Positions 9,206 to 17,923 of a stretch of 38,206 bases of DNA are shown piece by piece. The notes under the pieces are model-generated. The model had not been told where the DNA came from. It was given only the letters and a program-made list of their open reading frames with translations, and did not search any database. Positions within the stretch are counted from its first letter, which is position 1, and every line of letters starts with the position of its first letter. This DNA comes from Pseudomonadota bacterium (GTDB lineage: Bacteria; Pseudomonadota; Alphaproteobacteria; Acetobacterales; Acetobacteraceae): contig JAKADX010000041.1 of the NCBI GenBank assembly GCA_021818505.1, positions 1-38,206 on the forward strand, given 5' to 3'. The position numbers and the translations under genes were made by a program.

Positions 9206-10741
9206 TCACCGCCGCGCGCTGGACTGCAACGGCAGATCGGCGAGTGCGAGGCCGGCCACGAACGCCGCGGCCGCGAGCCCGGCACAGACCAGGAAGGCGA
9301 GGTGGAAGGCGCCGACCAGCGCCGCCTCCGCCGCCGCGCGGGTCGCCGGGGCCAGGGCAGGGCCGATATGCTGGCGCAGCGCGCCGAGGTCGATGCGCTC
9401 GGCCACCCCGCGCGCCGCCAGCCCCGACGCGAAGCGGCCGGACAGCAACGCGCCGACCAGCGTGCTGCCGAGCGCGGCACCCATCGCGCGCAGGAACAGC
9501 AGCGTGCCGGTCGCCACCCCCACGTCGCGCCGCTGCGCCGCGTTCTGCACCATCACCAGACTCGCCGGCATGACGATGCCGATGCCGAAGCCGACCACCA
9601 GCATCGCCGTCACCGAACTTGCGTGCCCGCTGCGCGCGCCCAGCATCGCCAGCAGCGTGAACCCCGCCGCCGCCATCGCCAGCCCGCCCAGCACGATCGG
9701 CTTCGCCCGCCCCATGCGGCGCGCAAGTTGCCCCGAGACATAGGCACCGACGACGTTGGAGCCGAGGAACGGCACGATCAATGTGCCTGAGGCGGAGGCG
9801 TCGGCGCCGTGCAGCAACTGGAAGAACAGCGGCAGCAAAAACGTGCCGCCGAACATCGCCCCCGCGGTCAGCGCCGCGATGAACACGCCGCCCGAGAACA
9901 CGGAGTTGGCGAACAGCCGCGGCGGCACCAACGCATCCGCCGTCGTCTGCTCGCGCCATACCAGGGCCGCCAAAAGCAGCAACCCCGCCGCCGCGGTCAG
10001 CGCGACCTGCGGCGAACGCCAGGGATATTCGCTGCCGCCCCAGCTCATCACCAGCAGGATCGCGGTGACGAAGGCGGTCAGCAACGCCGCGCCGGCATAG
10101 TCGATCCGCACCGGCAGCCGACGCACCGGCAACAGCTTCAGCGCACGGCTGCTCAACACGAATGCCGCCACGCCGATCGGCAGGTTGATCCAGAAGATCC
10201 AGCGCCACGACCACTGATCGGTCATCCAGCCGCCCAGGATCGGCCCGGCGACGCTGGCGACGCCCCAGGTGCCGGCCATGTAGGCCTGGTATTTGCCGCG
10301 CTCGCGCGGCGCCACCACGTCCGCGATCGCTGCCTGCGCCATCGCCATCAGCCCGCCGCCACCGATGCCCTGCAACGCGCGGAACGCGATCAGCTGCCAC
10401 AGTGTCTGCGCGAAGCCGCACAGCACCGAGGCGATCACGAACACCACGATGCCCGGCAGCAGCAGCGCGCGCCGGCCATAGATGTCCGACAGCCGCCCGT
10501 AGATCGGCGTCGCCGATGTCGAGGTCAGCAGATAGGCGGAGACGATCCAGGCGAGATGGCTGAACCCGTGCAGCTCGGCGGCGATCGCCGGCACCGCCGG
10601 CACCACCACGGTCTGGTCGATGGCGGCGAGCAGAATGCACAGCAGGATGCCGGTGATGACGCGCAGGATCTGCGCATGGCTGTAATTGGGCAGCGCCTCG
10701 GCGGGGTGGGTGGGCGCGTCGGAGCTGGCTTGGGCGTCCAT
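9206..10741 (-). CDS. MFS multidrug exporter, DHA2 (EmrB/QacA) family
   Basis: A 511-aa protein with about 14 predicted membrane helices, typical of DHA2 drug:H+ antiporters. Motifs include LLAAIDQTVVVPAVPAI (first helix, DHA2 motif D1-like), GRLSDIYGRR (motif A) after helix 2, and GPILGGWMTDQWSWRWIFWINLPIG covering motif C and the WRWIFxINxP signature. No adjacent membrane-fusion protein or TetR/MarR regulator is seen, so it may act alone in the inner membrane. The frame is open to 10888, but the ATG at 10741 precedes the usual short hydrophilic leader. The stop abuts that of the Hint-domain gene. Confidence 0.92.
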   Translation of the reverse strand: MDAQASSDAPTHPAEALPNYSHAQILRVITGILLCILLAAIDQTVVVPAVPAIAAELHGFSHLAWIVSAYLLTSTSATPIYGRLSDIYGRRALLLPGIVVFVIASVLCGFAQTLWQLIAFRALQGIGGGGLMAMAQAAIADVVAPRERGKYQAYMAGTWGVASVAGPILGGWMTDQWSWRWIFWINLPIGVAAFVLSSRALKLLPVRRLPVRIDYAGAALLTAFVTAILLVMSWGGSEYPWRSPQVALTAAAGLLLLAALVWREQTTADALVPPRLFANSVFSGGVFIAALTAGAMFGGTFLLPLFFQLLHGADASASGTLIVPFLGSNVVGAYVSGQLARRMGRAKPIVLGGLAMAAAGFTLLAMLGARSGHASSVTAMLVVGFGIGIVMPASLVMVQNAAQRRDVGVATGTLLFLRAMGAALGSTLVGALLSGRFASGLAARGVAERIDLGALRQHIGPALAPATRAAAEAALVGAFHLAFLVCAGLAAAAFVAGLALADLPLQSSARR

Positions 10742-10886
10742 TGCCGGGGACTTAGGCTGGAACCGCCGCGCCCGCCACACGCGGCTGCCATGCACAAGAT
10801 GCCGGGCGAACCACGTTCCGCCGGGCCTCAGCCGTGGCGCGCAAGGTTGACGTTTCGTCGGAACGCGGACTACAGCCGGGCGCGAC

Positions 10887-11264
10887 ATGAGCCGGTCGTC
10901 GACCTCCCGCGCGCCGCGCCGTCATGCGGGCCTGTTGCTGGCAATGGTCGCGCTCGCGGTGCAGTTGGCAACCGCGAGCATCGTGCTGCCGCTCGCCGCA
11001 CCGGCCGACACGGTGGACCGGCTGGTCGCCGCCTCGATCTGTCATCCCGGCGAGGCACCCGACCACCAGCCGCCGCCCGCCTGCACGATCTGTCCGCTTT
11101 GCCAGGCGATCGCGCAATCCGGGATGCTGCTGGCCCCGCCCGCCTTCGCACTGGCCGCTCCGGCCGCGGCGGGCTGGCATCCGCCCCTGCCGCCGCCGGC
11201 CGGGGCGCCGCCCGACCGTGTCCTCGTCAGCGCCTATGCGCGCGGACCGCCGCGCCTGATCTGA
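10887..11264 (+). CDS. DUF2946-like Cys/His protein of the copper cluster
   Basis: A 125-aa protein with a basic N-terminus, one hydrophobic segment (about residues 15-38, a signal anchor or signal peptide), then a candidate metal-binding patch ICHPGEAPDHQPPPACTICPLC with Cys52, His53, His60, Cys66, Cys69 and Cys72, and a Pro/Ala-rich tail. The layout (hydrophobic helix, Cys-x2-Cys-x2-Cys, Pro-rich tail) resembles DUF2946 proteins, which often neighbour copper genes. It lies 88 bp before copC in the same direction. The ribosome site before ATG 10887 is weak, so the start is uncertain. Role in copper handling is inferred from context. Confidence 0.7.
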   Translation: MSRSSTSRAPRRHAGLLLAMVALAVQLATASIVLPLAAPADTVDRLVAASICHPGEAPDHQPPPACTICPLCQAIAQSGMLLAPPAFALAAPAAAGWHPPLPPPAGAPPDRVLVSAYARGPPRLI

Positions 11265-11352
11265 ACCGCGAGCCTGGGCCCGCCGGCGCCGCAGCGCCGG
11301 CTGCTGCCCGTTTCAGATCAAGCGAGCAATCCTCCGCGCAAGGAGAGACGCG

Positions 11353-11721
11353 ATGCGTCGTCACATGCTGATCACCGCCGCGACCCTGGTCCTCGGACTC
11401 GGCGCGGCTGCGCCCGCCATCGCCCACGCGCTGCTGCGCGTCGCCGACCCGGCGGTCGGCAGCACTGTCACTGACTCGCCGAAGCAACTGTCACTGACAT
11501 TTTCCGAAGCAGTGGAACCCGCGTTCTGCCGCGTCGCGGTGACTGATCCCACCGGCAAGTCGATGGCAGCCGCGCCGTTGCACGCCGACCCGCATGACTC
11601 CACGCGCCTGCTGCTGCCGCTGAAGCCCCTGCCGTCCGGCGGGTACACGGTGACGTGGCACGCCGTCTCGGTGGACACCCACAAGACCGAGGGGCATTTC
11701 CACTTCGCGGTAATGCCCTGA
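11353..11721 (+). CDS. copC: Periplasmic copper-binding protein CopC
   Basis: A 122-aa protein with a Sec signal peptide ending AIA, so the mature protein begins with His25 (HALLRVADPAVGS). That N-terminal His is a Cu(II) ligand in CopC, and the other ligands are present as Asp108 and His110 in SVDTHKTEGHFHF, matching the known His/Asp/His site. Beta-sandwich landmarks PKQLSLTFSEAVE and GGYTVTWHAVS fit the family. AAGGAG lies seven bases before the ATG. copD follows with an apparent 4-base overlap. Together they bind periplasmic copper and move it through the inner membrane. Confidence 0.93.
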   Translation: MRRHMLITAATLVLGLGAAAPAIAHALLRVADPAVGSTVTDSPKQLSLTFSEAVEPAFCRVAVTDPTGKSMAAAPLHADPHDSTRLLLPLKPLPSGGYTVTWHAVSVDTHKTEGHFHFAVMP

Positions 11722-12554
11722 GCGTCCTGCTCGTCCTGTCCCGCGGCGCCTTCGTCGCGGCGGTGCTGTCGGCGGCCGGGGCGGCGCTGTTCGGCGTGCT
11801 GTTCGCCGCGGCCCCGGCCCGGCGGACCATATCGATCAGCCTCGGCGCCGGACTGGCGGCGGGTGCCGCGTTGTTGGCGCTGCAGGCCCGGAGCTTGGCG
11901 GACAGCGTCGCGGCGGTGCCGACCGTGCTCGCCGCGACCTGGTTCGGGCACGTGCTGGCCGCGCAACTCGTTGCGCTGGCGCTGGCCGCCCTTCTGCACT
12001 GGTGGGGAGCGGCCCGCCCGGCGCTGGCGGCGTGCTGGCTGGCGGCCGCGCTACAGCCGCTGCATCTGCACGGCTGGGCCATGGAGGGTCGTGTCGGCCC
12101 GCTGGTCGCCTGCGAACTGCTGCATCTGCTTGCCGCCGGCACATGGCTCGGTGGGCTGCTGCCGCTGGCGCTGACGCTGCGCGCCGTGCCGCCGGCCGCG
12201 GGCGCTGTGCTGGCGCGGCGGTTTTCCTGGCTCGGCGTGGTCTGCACCGTGGCGCTGGCGGGCAGCGCGGCCTACCAGGGTACGGTGCTGCTGGGCGGCG
12301 CGCGGGGGCTGTTCGAGACCGCCTATGGCTGGACGGCCCTCGGCAAGACGGGACTATTCGCGGTGCTGCTGGCGATGGCCGCGCGGCATCGCCTGCGTCT
12401 CGTGCCCCGGATATTCACCAGCGGCGATTCAGGTGCGATGCAGCGCGCCCTCGCGCGCAGTGTCGCCGCGGAGGCGGCCGTCGGCCTGTTGCTGGTGCTG
12501 CTGGCTGCGCTGCTCGCCTCGCTGCCGCCGGCCATGGACATGGGCGATGCGTGA
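11718..12554 (+). CDS. copD: Copper transport membrane protein CopD (probable CTG start)
   Basis: About 278 aa with seven or eight predicted membrane helices; QLVALALAALLHWWGAA, LQPLHLHGWAMEGRVGPLVACELLHLLAAGTWLGGLLPL and FSWLGVVCTVALAGSAAYQG match the CopD family, with His pairs in the LHLHGWA and ELLHLLAAGTWLGG segments as likely metal ligands. No ATG, GTG or TTG occurs where the first helix begins. The frame opens with GTG 11655, which would bury 63 bases in copC, and GTG 11763 would cut the first helix. CTG at 11718 forms CTGA with the copC stop, mirroring the ATGA overlaps elsewhere, so I place the start there; this is inference. It ends two bases from the convergent phoB stop. Confidence 0.8.
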   Translation: MSVLLVLSRGAFVAAVLSAAGAALFGVLFAAAPARRTISISLGAGLAAGAALLALQARSLADSVAAVPTVLAATWFGHVLAAQLVALALAALLHWWGAARPALAACWLAAALQPLHLHGWAMEGRVGPLVACELLHLLAAGTWLGGLLPLALTLRAVPPAAGAVLARRFSWLGVVCTVALAGSAAYQGTVLLGGARGLFETAYGWTALGKTGLFAVLLAMAARHRLRLVPRIFTSGDSGAMQRALARSVAAEAAVGLLLVLLAALLASLPPAMDMGDA

Positions 12555-12556
12555 CG

Positions 12557-13273
12557 CTACCGCGCCTCGGTGTCGAGCGCGTAGCCGGCCGCGCGCACGG
12601 TGCGCACCACGTCGAGTTCGCCCTCGCCGTTGATCGCCTTGCGAAGCCGGCGGATGTGAACATCGACCGTGCGCGGCTCGACATGGATGTCACGGCCCCA
12701 GACGGCGTCGAGCAGTTCCTCGCGCGAGAACACACGCCGCGGGTGCTGCATGAAGAACTCCAGCAGGCGGAACTCGGTCGGGCCGAGATGTATGGTGCGG
12801 CCGTTGCGCTGCACGCGATGCACGGCCAGGTCCATCGCGAGGTCGTGGAACGCCAGCCGCGCCTTGGCCGGCACCGCGTTGGCGCGGCGCAGCAGCGCGC
12901 GCATCCGCGCCAGCAGCGCGTCGATGTTGAACGGCTTGGTGATGTAGTCGTCGGCGCCGGTGTTCAGGCCGCGCACCGCGTCCTGGTCCTCGGTGCGGGC
13001 GGTCACCATGATGACCGGCAGGTCGCGCGTCGCGCTGCGCCGGCGCAACTGGCGGCACACCTCGATGCCCGACATTGCCGGCAGCATCCAGTCGAGCAGC
13101 ACGAGGTCGGGCTGCGACTCGGCGACCCTGTCCAGAGCCTCCTGCCCGTCCGCAGCCTCCTCCACGCGGAAGCCCTGCTTTTCGAGATTGTAGCGCAGCA
13201 TGGTGGCCAGCGCGGCCTCATCCTCGACCACCAGCACCAGCGGTTTTGACATCTGCGACGCAGTGTCGCGCAT
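12557..13273 (-). CDS. phoB: Phosphate regulon response regulator PhoB
   Basis: A 238-aa OmpR-family response regulator. The receiver domain (about 10-125) has the acidic pair in VVEDE, phospho-acceptor Asp61 (LVLLDWMLP), Thr91 and Lys113 (ITKPF). The winged-helix DNA-binding domain (about 140-235) carries LGPTEFRLLEFFMQHPRRVFSREELLDAVWG and RTVDVHIRRLRKAI, diagnostic of PhoB. It is the last gene of pstSCAB-phoU-phoB, 16 bases after phoU. ATG 13273 follows GAGGGG by seven bases; a second Met eight codons inside would give the more usual N-terminus. Its sensor PhoR is not in this window, which is unusual for a phoB. Confidence 0.95.
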   Translation of the reverse strand: MRDTASQMSKPLVLVVEDEAALATMLRYNLEKQGFRVEEAADGQEALDRVAESQPDLVLLDWMLPAMSGIEVCRQLRRRSATRDLPVIMVTARTEDQDAVRGLNTGADDYITKPFNIDALLARMRALLRRANAVPAKARLAFHDLAMDLAVHRVQRNGRTIHLGPTEFRLLEFFMQHPRRVFSREELLDAVWGRDIHVEPRTVDVHIRRLRKAINGEGELDVVRTVRAAGYALDTEAR

Positions 13274-13289
13274 CGGGGTTCCCCTCGGG

Positions 13290-14012
13290 TTATTCGCTTG
13301 GCGGGCGCACCACCGCATAGGCGGAGGTGTCGCCCTTGGGCCGGATTCCGGCGAGCGGCTCGCCCTTGACGGCGTAGTACAGCGTCTCGGCGATGTTGGT
13401 GGCGTGGTCGCCGATGCGCTCCAGGTTCTTGGCGATGAACAGAAGATGCGTGCAGGGCGTGATGTTGCGCGGATCTTCCATCATGTAGGTGATGAGTTCG
13501 CGGAACAGGGCGTTGTAGATGCCGTCAACCTCCTCGTCGGAGCGCCAGACCTGCACCGCGGCATCCGTGTCCTCCTCGCCGATCGCGTCGATCACGGTCT
13601 TGAGGCTCTGCTGCACCAGCCGGCCCATGTTGGCAAGCCCGGTGAGCGCGAATGGCAGCGTGAACTGCCCAAGGACCATGCTGCGCTTGGCAACATTGGC
13701 GGCGTAGTCGCCGATGCGTTCCAGGTCGCCGGTGATGCGCAGGCCGGCGACGATCAGGCGCAGATCCTGCGCCATCGGCTGCCGCAGCGCCAACATGCGG
13801 ATGACGAATTGCTGAATCTGCTGCTCCAGCGCATCCACCTTCGGATCCGCCTCGACCACGCTGGCGGCCGCCGCGTCATCGCGATCGATCACGGCCTGGC
13901 AGGCGAGCGCCACCTCGCTCTCCACCAGCCCGCCCATCTCGGTGATCAGAGAGCGTAGGCGGTGCAGCTCCTGTTCGTAGCTCTTGACGATGTGCTCAGT
14001 GGACTCTGGCAT
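13290..14012 (-). CDS. phoU: Phosphate transport regulator PhoU
   Basis: A 240-aa all-helical protein made of two related three-helix bundles. Each bundle carries the family motif: RITGDLERIGDYAANVAKR in the first and FIAKNLERIGDHATNIAETLYY in the second, with metal-binding acidic residues. PhoU links Pst transporter activity to PhoR/PhoB signalling and restrains the regulon when phosphate is sufficient. The start MPESTEHIVKSYEQEL is the usual one and follows GGAG by seven bases. It lies between pstB (34 bases) and phoB (16 bases). Confidence 0.96.
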   Translation of the reverse strand: MPESTEHIVKSYEQELHRLRSLITEMGGLVESEVALACQAVIDRDDAAAASVVEADPKVDALEQQIQQFVIRMLALRQPMAQDLRLIVAGLRITGDLERIGDYAANVAKRSMVLGQFTLPFALTGLANMGRLVQQSLKTVIDAIGEEDTDAAVQVWRSDEEVDGIYNALFRELITYMMEDPRNITPCTHLLFIAKNLERIGDHATNIAETLYYAVKGEPLAGIRPKGDTSAYAVVRPPSE

Positions 14013-14046
14013 CAGGCGTCTCCGGTCGCGAAGGGATGGGTGCGGC

Positions 14047-14862
14047 TCATCCGAACCTGCCGGTGATGTAGTCCTGCGTGCGGCGTTCGCGTGGCGCTGT
14101 GAACATCTGCGTGGCACTGCCAGCCTCGACCAGTTCGCCGAGGTAGAAGAACGCCACCTGATCGGCGCAGCGCGCGGCCTGCTGCATGTTGTGCGTGACG
14201 ATGACGATGGTGAAGTCGCGCTTGAGTTCGTCGATCAGCTCCTCGATCTTGAGCGTGCTGATCGGATCGAGCGCGCTGGTCGGCTCGTCGAGCAGGATCA
14301 CCTCCGGCCGCACGGCGATGGTGCGCGCGATGCACAGCCGTTGCTGCTGGCCGCCCGACAGGCCCATCGCCGAGCTGCCGAGCCGGTCCTTCACTTCCTC
14401 CCACAGCGCGGCGCGTGCCAGCGACCATTCGACGCGCTCGTCCATTGCGGACTTGGACAGCCGCTCGTGCAGCTTCACGCCGAAGGCGATATTGTCGTAT
14501 ACGCTCATCGGGAACGGCGTCGGCTTCTGGAACACCATGCCGATGCGGCTGCGCAATTCGTTGAGATCTATGCTCGCATCGAGGAGGTTGCGGCCCTCCA
14601 TCATCACTTCGCCGGTGGCGCGCTGGTTGGGATAGAGGTCGTACATGCGGTTCAGCACGCGCAGCAGCGTCGATTTTCCGCAGCCTGACGGGCCGATCAT
14701 CGCGGTCACCTGACGCGCCGGCAGCGACAGGTTGATGCCCTTCAGCGCGCGATTGCTGCCGTAGAAGAAATCCAGGTTGCGGATGGCGATCTGCGGCGCC
14801 GATTCCTCCAGGGCCGCCGTCCCGGTCAGGGAGGTCGAAATCCGCGCTTCTGCCTCGGCCAT
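14047..14862 (-). CDS. pstB: Phosphate ABC transporter ATPase PstB
   Basis: A 271-aa ABC ATPase powering high-affinity phosphate uptake. Walker [10 protein letters not shown] at 57-65, Q-loop in [20 protein letters not shown], signature LSGGQQQR at 168-175, Walker B VILLDEP at 188-194, and H-loop [15 protein letters not shown] and [10 protein letters not shown] are typical of PstB. ATG 14862 has GGAGG only four bases before it. It lies 11 bases after pstA. The same frame is open far upstream through pstA, which is a shadow. Confidence 0.97.
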   Translation of the reverse strand: MAEAEARISTSLTGTAALEESAPQIAIRNLDFFYGSNRALKGINLSLPARQVTAMIGPSGCGKSTLLRVLNRMYDLYPNQRATGEVMMEGRNLLDASIDLNELRSRIGMVFQKPTPFPMSVYDNIAFGVKLHERLSKSAMDERVEWSLARAALWEEVKDRLGSSAMGLSGGQQQRLCIARTIAVRPEVILLDEPTSALDPISTLKIEELIDELKRDFTIVIVTHNMQQAARCADQVAFFYLGELVEAGSATQMFTAPRERRTQDYITGRFG

Positions 14863-14873
14863 GATGCCTCCGC

Positions 14874-15719
14874 TCACTTCCGCCGTCCCAGCGCCGCGCG
14901 CGCGCTCACGCTCAACATCAGCACCAGCACAGTCATCAGCAGCGCCCCCGCCCAGGCCAGCCTGTGCCACTGGTCGTACGGGCTGAGCGCGAACTGAAAG
15001 ATCACCACAGGAAGATTGGCCAGCGGGTTGCCGGGATTCGCGGTCCAGTACTGATTGTTCAGCGCCGTGAACAGCAGCGGTGCGGTCTCGCCGCTGATGC
15101 GCGCGATCGCCAGCAGGATGCCGGTCAAGATGCCGGTCCGCGCCGCCGGCCAGATCACGCTGGTGACCATGCGCCATTTCGGCGCACCGAGCGCCAGCGC
15201 CGCCTCGCGCAGCGTGCCGGGGATCAGCCGCATGGTCTCGTCGCTGGTGCGCACGACGACCGGCAGCAGCAGCATCGCCAGCGCCACCGCGCCCGCCCAG
15301 CCAGAGAAATGTCCGCTTGGCTGCACCACCAGCGCATAGACGAACAAGCCGATCACGATCGACGGCGCCGAGAGCAGGATGTCGTTGATGAAGCGGATCG
15401 CCTCGGCGATCGCGCGGCCGTGGGCGTATTCGGCAAGCCACGTGCCCGCCATGACACCCACCGGCGTGCCGAATGCCACGGCCAGCACGATCATCACGGT
15501 GCTGCCGACGATCGCGTTGAGCAGCCCGCCATCCTCGCCGGGCGGCGGCGTCATCTGGGTGAACAGGCGCATGTCGATCGCGCCGGCACCCTTGTACAGT
15601 GTGGTGCCCAGGATCCACACCAGCCACACGAGGCCGAACAGCGTCGCAAGTGTCGCGACACCAAGGCCGATCACGTTGGTCGCCTGGCGTCGGCGGTGCA
15701 GTGCGCGCGAGTACGCCAT
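14874..15719 (-). CDS. pstA: Phosphate ABC transporter permease PstA
   Basis: A permease of about 281 aa with six predicted membrane helices. The binding-protein-dependent transport motif lies around [31 protein letters not shown], and [25 protein letters not shown] and [17 protein letters not shown] match PstA. A TTG at 15725 would overlap the pstC stop as TTGA; the ATG at 15719, two bases after the stop, is the more conventional start and I use it. With PstC it forms the membrane channel. Confidence 0.96.
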   Translation of the reverse strand: MAYSRALHRRRQATNVIGLGVATLATLFGLVWLVWILGTTLYKGAGAIDMRLFTQMTPPPGEDGGLLNAIVGSTVMIVLAVAFGTPVGVMAGTWLAEYAHGRAIAEAIRFINDILLSAPSIVIGLFVYALVVQPSGHFSGWAGAVALAMLLLPVVVRTSDETMRLIPGTLREAALALGAPKWRMVTSVIWPAARTGILTGILLAIARISGETAPLLFTALNNQYWTANPGNPLANLPVVIFQFALSPYDQWHRLAWAGALLMTVLVLMLSVSARAALGRRK

Positions 15720-15721
15720 GC

Positions 15722-16702
15722 TCAACGCCCAGCCTGCCGCGCCAGCCGCAGGAGCATCAGCTTCGCCACAGCCAGCACCGCGAAGGTCACGATGAACAGC
15801 ACGAAGCCGAGCGCGATCAGGGATTGTCGATAGATATCGCTGTCCGCCTCGGTGAACTCGTTGGCGATCGCGGCGGCGATGGAGTTTCCGGGTGCCAGCA
15901 GCGAAATCGCGAAGTCATGTGCGTTGCCGAGCACGAAGGTCACGGCCATGGTCTCGCCCAGCGCGCGGCCGAGGCCGAGAAAGATGCCACCGACCACTGC
16001 GGTGCGCGTGTACGGCAGGACCACGCGGCGCACCACCTCCCAGCGCGTGGCACCCAGCGCGAACGCCGATTCGCGCAGCGGCGGTGGCACCAGCGCGAAC
16101 ACATCGCGCATCACCGCGCTGACGAAGGGAACCACCATGATCGCCAGAATGATCCCCGCGGTCAGCATCCCGATGCCGAGCGGCGGACCACTGAACAGCG
16201 GGCCGATCAGCGGCAAGGTGCCTAGGCTCGCGTCGATCCACGGATCGACGTGATCAGCCATGAACGGCACGAACACGAACAACCCCCACATGCCGTAGAT
16301 GATCGAGGGCACGCCGGCCAGCAACTCGATCGCCGCGGCAACCGGACCGGCGAGCCAGCGCGGCGCCACCTCGGTGAGGAATACCGCGATCCCGAAGCTG
16401 ACCGGCACCGCGATCACCATGGCGATCGCCGAGGTCACCAGCGTGCCGTAGATCGGCACCAGGGCGGCGAAGCGGCGCGTCACCGGGTCCCATTCGGTGC
16501 CGGCGAAGAAATGCCAGCCGAAGGTCCGGAATGCCGGCCACCCGCCCCACAGCATCGACAGCGCCGTCAGCCCGAGCAGCACCAGCACCAGCAGCGCCGC
16601 CGCCCTCGCCAGGGCGCCGAATACGGTATCCCCGACCCGCGCCCCGGCGCGTCGGCGCCGGGCCGCGGGCAGGGGGACCGTTTGCTGCACCGCGGCCGAC
16701 AT
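15722..16702 (-). CDS. pstC: Phosphate ABC transporter permease PstC
   Basis: A 326-aa permease with a basic N-terminal tail and about six membrane helices. [45 protein letters not shown] and [22 protein letters not shown] (coupling-helix EAA-type loop) are characteristic of PstC. It precedes pstA with a 2-base gap or a TTGA overlap, and follows pstS by 43 bases. The ribosome site before ATG 16702 is weak. The frame is open to 16897, inside pstS, and that extension is ignored. Confidence 0.96.
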   Translation of the reverse strand: MSAAVQQTVPLPAARRRRAGARVGDTVFGALARAAALLVLVLLGLTALSMLWGGWPAFRTFGWHFFAGTEWDPVTRRFAALVPIYGTLVTSAIAMVIAVPVSFGIAVFLTEVAPRWLAGPVAAAIELLAGVPSIIYGMWGLFVFVPFMADHVDPWIDASLGTLPLIGPLFSGPPLGIGMLTAGIILAIMVVPFVSAVMRDVFALVPPPLRESAFALGATRWEVVRRVVLPYTRTAVVGGIFLGLGRALGETMAVTFVLGNAHDFAISLLAPGNSIAAAIANEFTEADSDIYRQSLIALGFVLFIVTFAVLAVAKLMLLRLARQAGR

Positions 16703-16745
16703 CAGTGCGGCAGCTCGCGCTGGGGATTCATCGACGCAAACAGGG

Positions 16746-17774
16746 TCACTTTGTATGGATGTTGGCGTGCCAGTAGTCTTCGATCTGCCTGACGACCGAG
16801 TCGGGGAACGGAACGTAATCGAGGCTCTGCGCCGTCGCCTGCCCTTCTTCCAGCGCGTAGCGGAAGAAGTCCAGTGCCAGCTTCGCGCGGGCGGCATCCT
16901 TGGGCTGCTTGTACATCAGGATGAATGAGGTGGCCGCGATCGGGTACGCGTCCTGACCCGGCGCGTCGGTCATGACGAGGTAGAAATCCTTCGCGTGCGC
17001 CCAGTCCGCGCTCGCCGCCGCCGCCTGGAAGCTCTGCGCGCTCGGCTTCACCACTGCGCCCGCGGCATTCTTCATCGCCGTCCAGGTCATCTTGTTCTGG
17101 ATCACGTAGGCGTACTCGACATAGCCGATCGCGCCCTTCAGCCGCTCGACATAGGCCGCAACACCCTCGTTCCCCTTGCCGCCGACGCCAGTGGGCCAGG
17201 CGACCGAGGTGCCCTCGCCGACCTTGGCCTTCCATTCCGGACTGACCTTGGAGAGATAGTTGACGAAGTTGAATGTCGTGCCCGACCCGTCGGAGCGGTG
17301 CACCACGCTGATGCGCTGGTCGGGCAACTTCACGCCGGGGTTGAGGCCGGCGATCTCCGGGTCGTTCCAGGTCTTTACCTTGCCCAGGAAAATGTCCGCC
17401 AGCGCGCGGCCGTCGAGCGTCAGGCTGCCGGCCGCGATGCCGGCGATGTTGACCACCGGCACCACGCCGCCGATCACCAGCGGGAACTGCGCAAGGCCGG
17501 CGGCACTGAGTTCGTCAGGCGTCAGCGGCTTGTCGGAGGCACCGAAATCCACCGTCCCCGCCTTGATCTGGGCGATGCCCCCACCCGAGCCGATCGACTG
17601 GTAGTTGATCTGCACCTTGGCCTTGCGGGCGTAATCGGCGGACCATTTCGCCAGGACCGGATAGACGAAGGTCGATCCGGCACCGGTGATCTGCTGCTGC
17701 GCGCGCGCCGCCACCGGTGCCACGCCAATTGCGCCGGCGACCGCGATCGCCAGCAATCCAAGCGAGAGCTTCAT
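16746..17774 (-). CDS. pstS: Phosphate-binding periplasmic protein PstS
   Basis: A 342-aa type II periplasmic binding protein. The Sec signal peptide probably ends ARA at residue 25. Phosphate-contact motifs are GAGSTFVYPV just after cleavage, QSIGSGGGI, DFGASDKPL and HRSDGSGTTFNF. It delivers phosphate to PstCA-B and heads the operon. AGGAGG lies four bases before ATG 17774. A PHO box lies about 75 bp upstream, so PhoB control is expected. The frame is open to 17882 over the promoter, and that extension is rejected. Confidence 0.97.
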   Translation of the reverse strand: MKLSLGLLAIAVAGAIGVAPVAARAQQQITGAGSTFVYPVLAKWSADYARKAKVQINYQSIGSGGGIAQIKAGTVDFGASDKPLTPDELSAAGLAQFPLVIGGVVPVVNIAGIAAGSLTLDGRALADIFLGKVKTWNDPEIAGLNPGVKLPDQRISVVHRSDGSGTTFNFVNYLSKVSPEWKAKVGEGTSVAWPTGVGGKGNEGVAAYVERLKGAIGYVEYAYVIQNKMTWTAMKNAAGAVVKPSAQSFQAAAASADWAHAKDFYLVMTDAPGQDAYPIAATSFILMYKQPKDAARAKLALDFFRYALEEGQATAQSLDYVPFPDSVVRQIEDYWHANIHTK

Positions 17775-17847
17775 GCGTCCTCCTGATGCGCCGCCGCGCG
17801 GCCGGGCGCAACCTAGGGGCTGCGGACGACTGGCGTGTTGCAGTCGC

Positions 17848-17864
17848 ATGACGCTTTGATGACA
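17848..17864 (-). promoter_or_regulatory. PHO box (PhoB binding site) upstream of pstS
   Basis: Read on the minus strand: TGTCAT, CAAAG, CGTCAT. Two copies of the PhoB half-site lie exactly 11 bp apart, as in the classical PHO box, about 75 bp before the pstS start codon in the pstS/rsmB divergent region. The second half-site has one mismatch to TGTCAT. No convincing -10 element was identified. Confidence 0.7.
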
Positions 17865-17902
17865 CTCGGCGGTGTTGTCCACTGGCGCGGTGGCGCGGAG
17901 CA

Positions 17903-17923
17903 GGTCATGGACAGCCCATGACC
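17903..17923 (+). promoter_or_regulatory. Perfect inverted repeat over the rsmB start, with a 4-codon upstream ORF
   Basis: GGTCATGG, loop ACAGC, CCATGACC: an 8-bp perfect stem whose right arm contains the rsmB ATG (17918). The left arm contains another ATG (17907) with GGAG six bases before it. That ATG opens the tiny frame Met-Asp-Ser-Pro-stop (17907-17921), whose TGA overlaps the rsmB ATG. rsmB itself has no well-placed ribosome site. The arrangement suggests translational coupling or sequestration of the start codon; this is inference. Confidence 0.45.

Noticed and set aside
8568-10640. A 690-codon minus-strand frame over the MFS exporter and Hint gene
   Set aside because: A shifted-frame shadow rich in Arg, Ala and Gly, without hydrophobic periodicity; the true frame gives a textbook DHA2 transporter.
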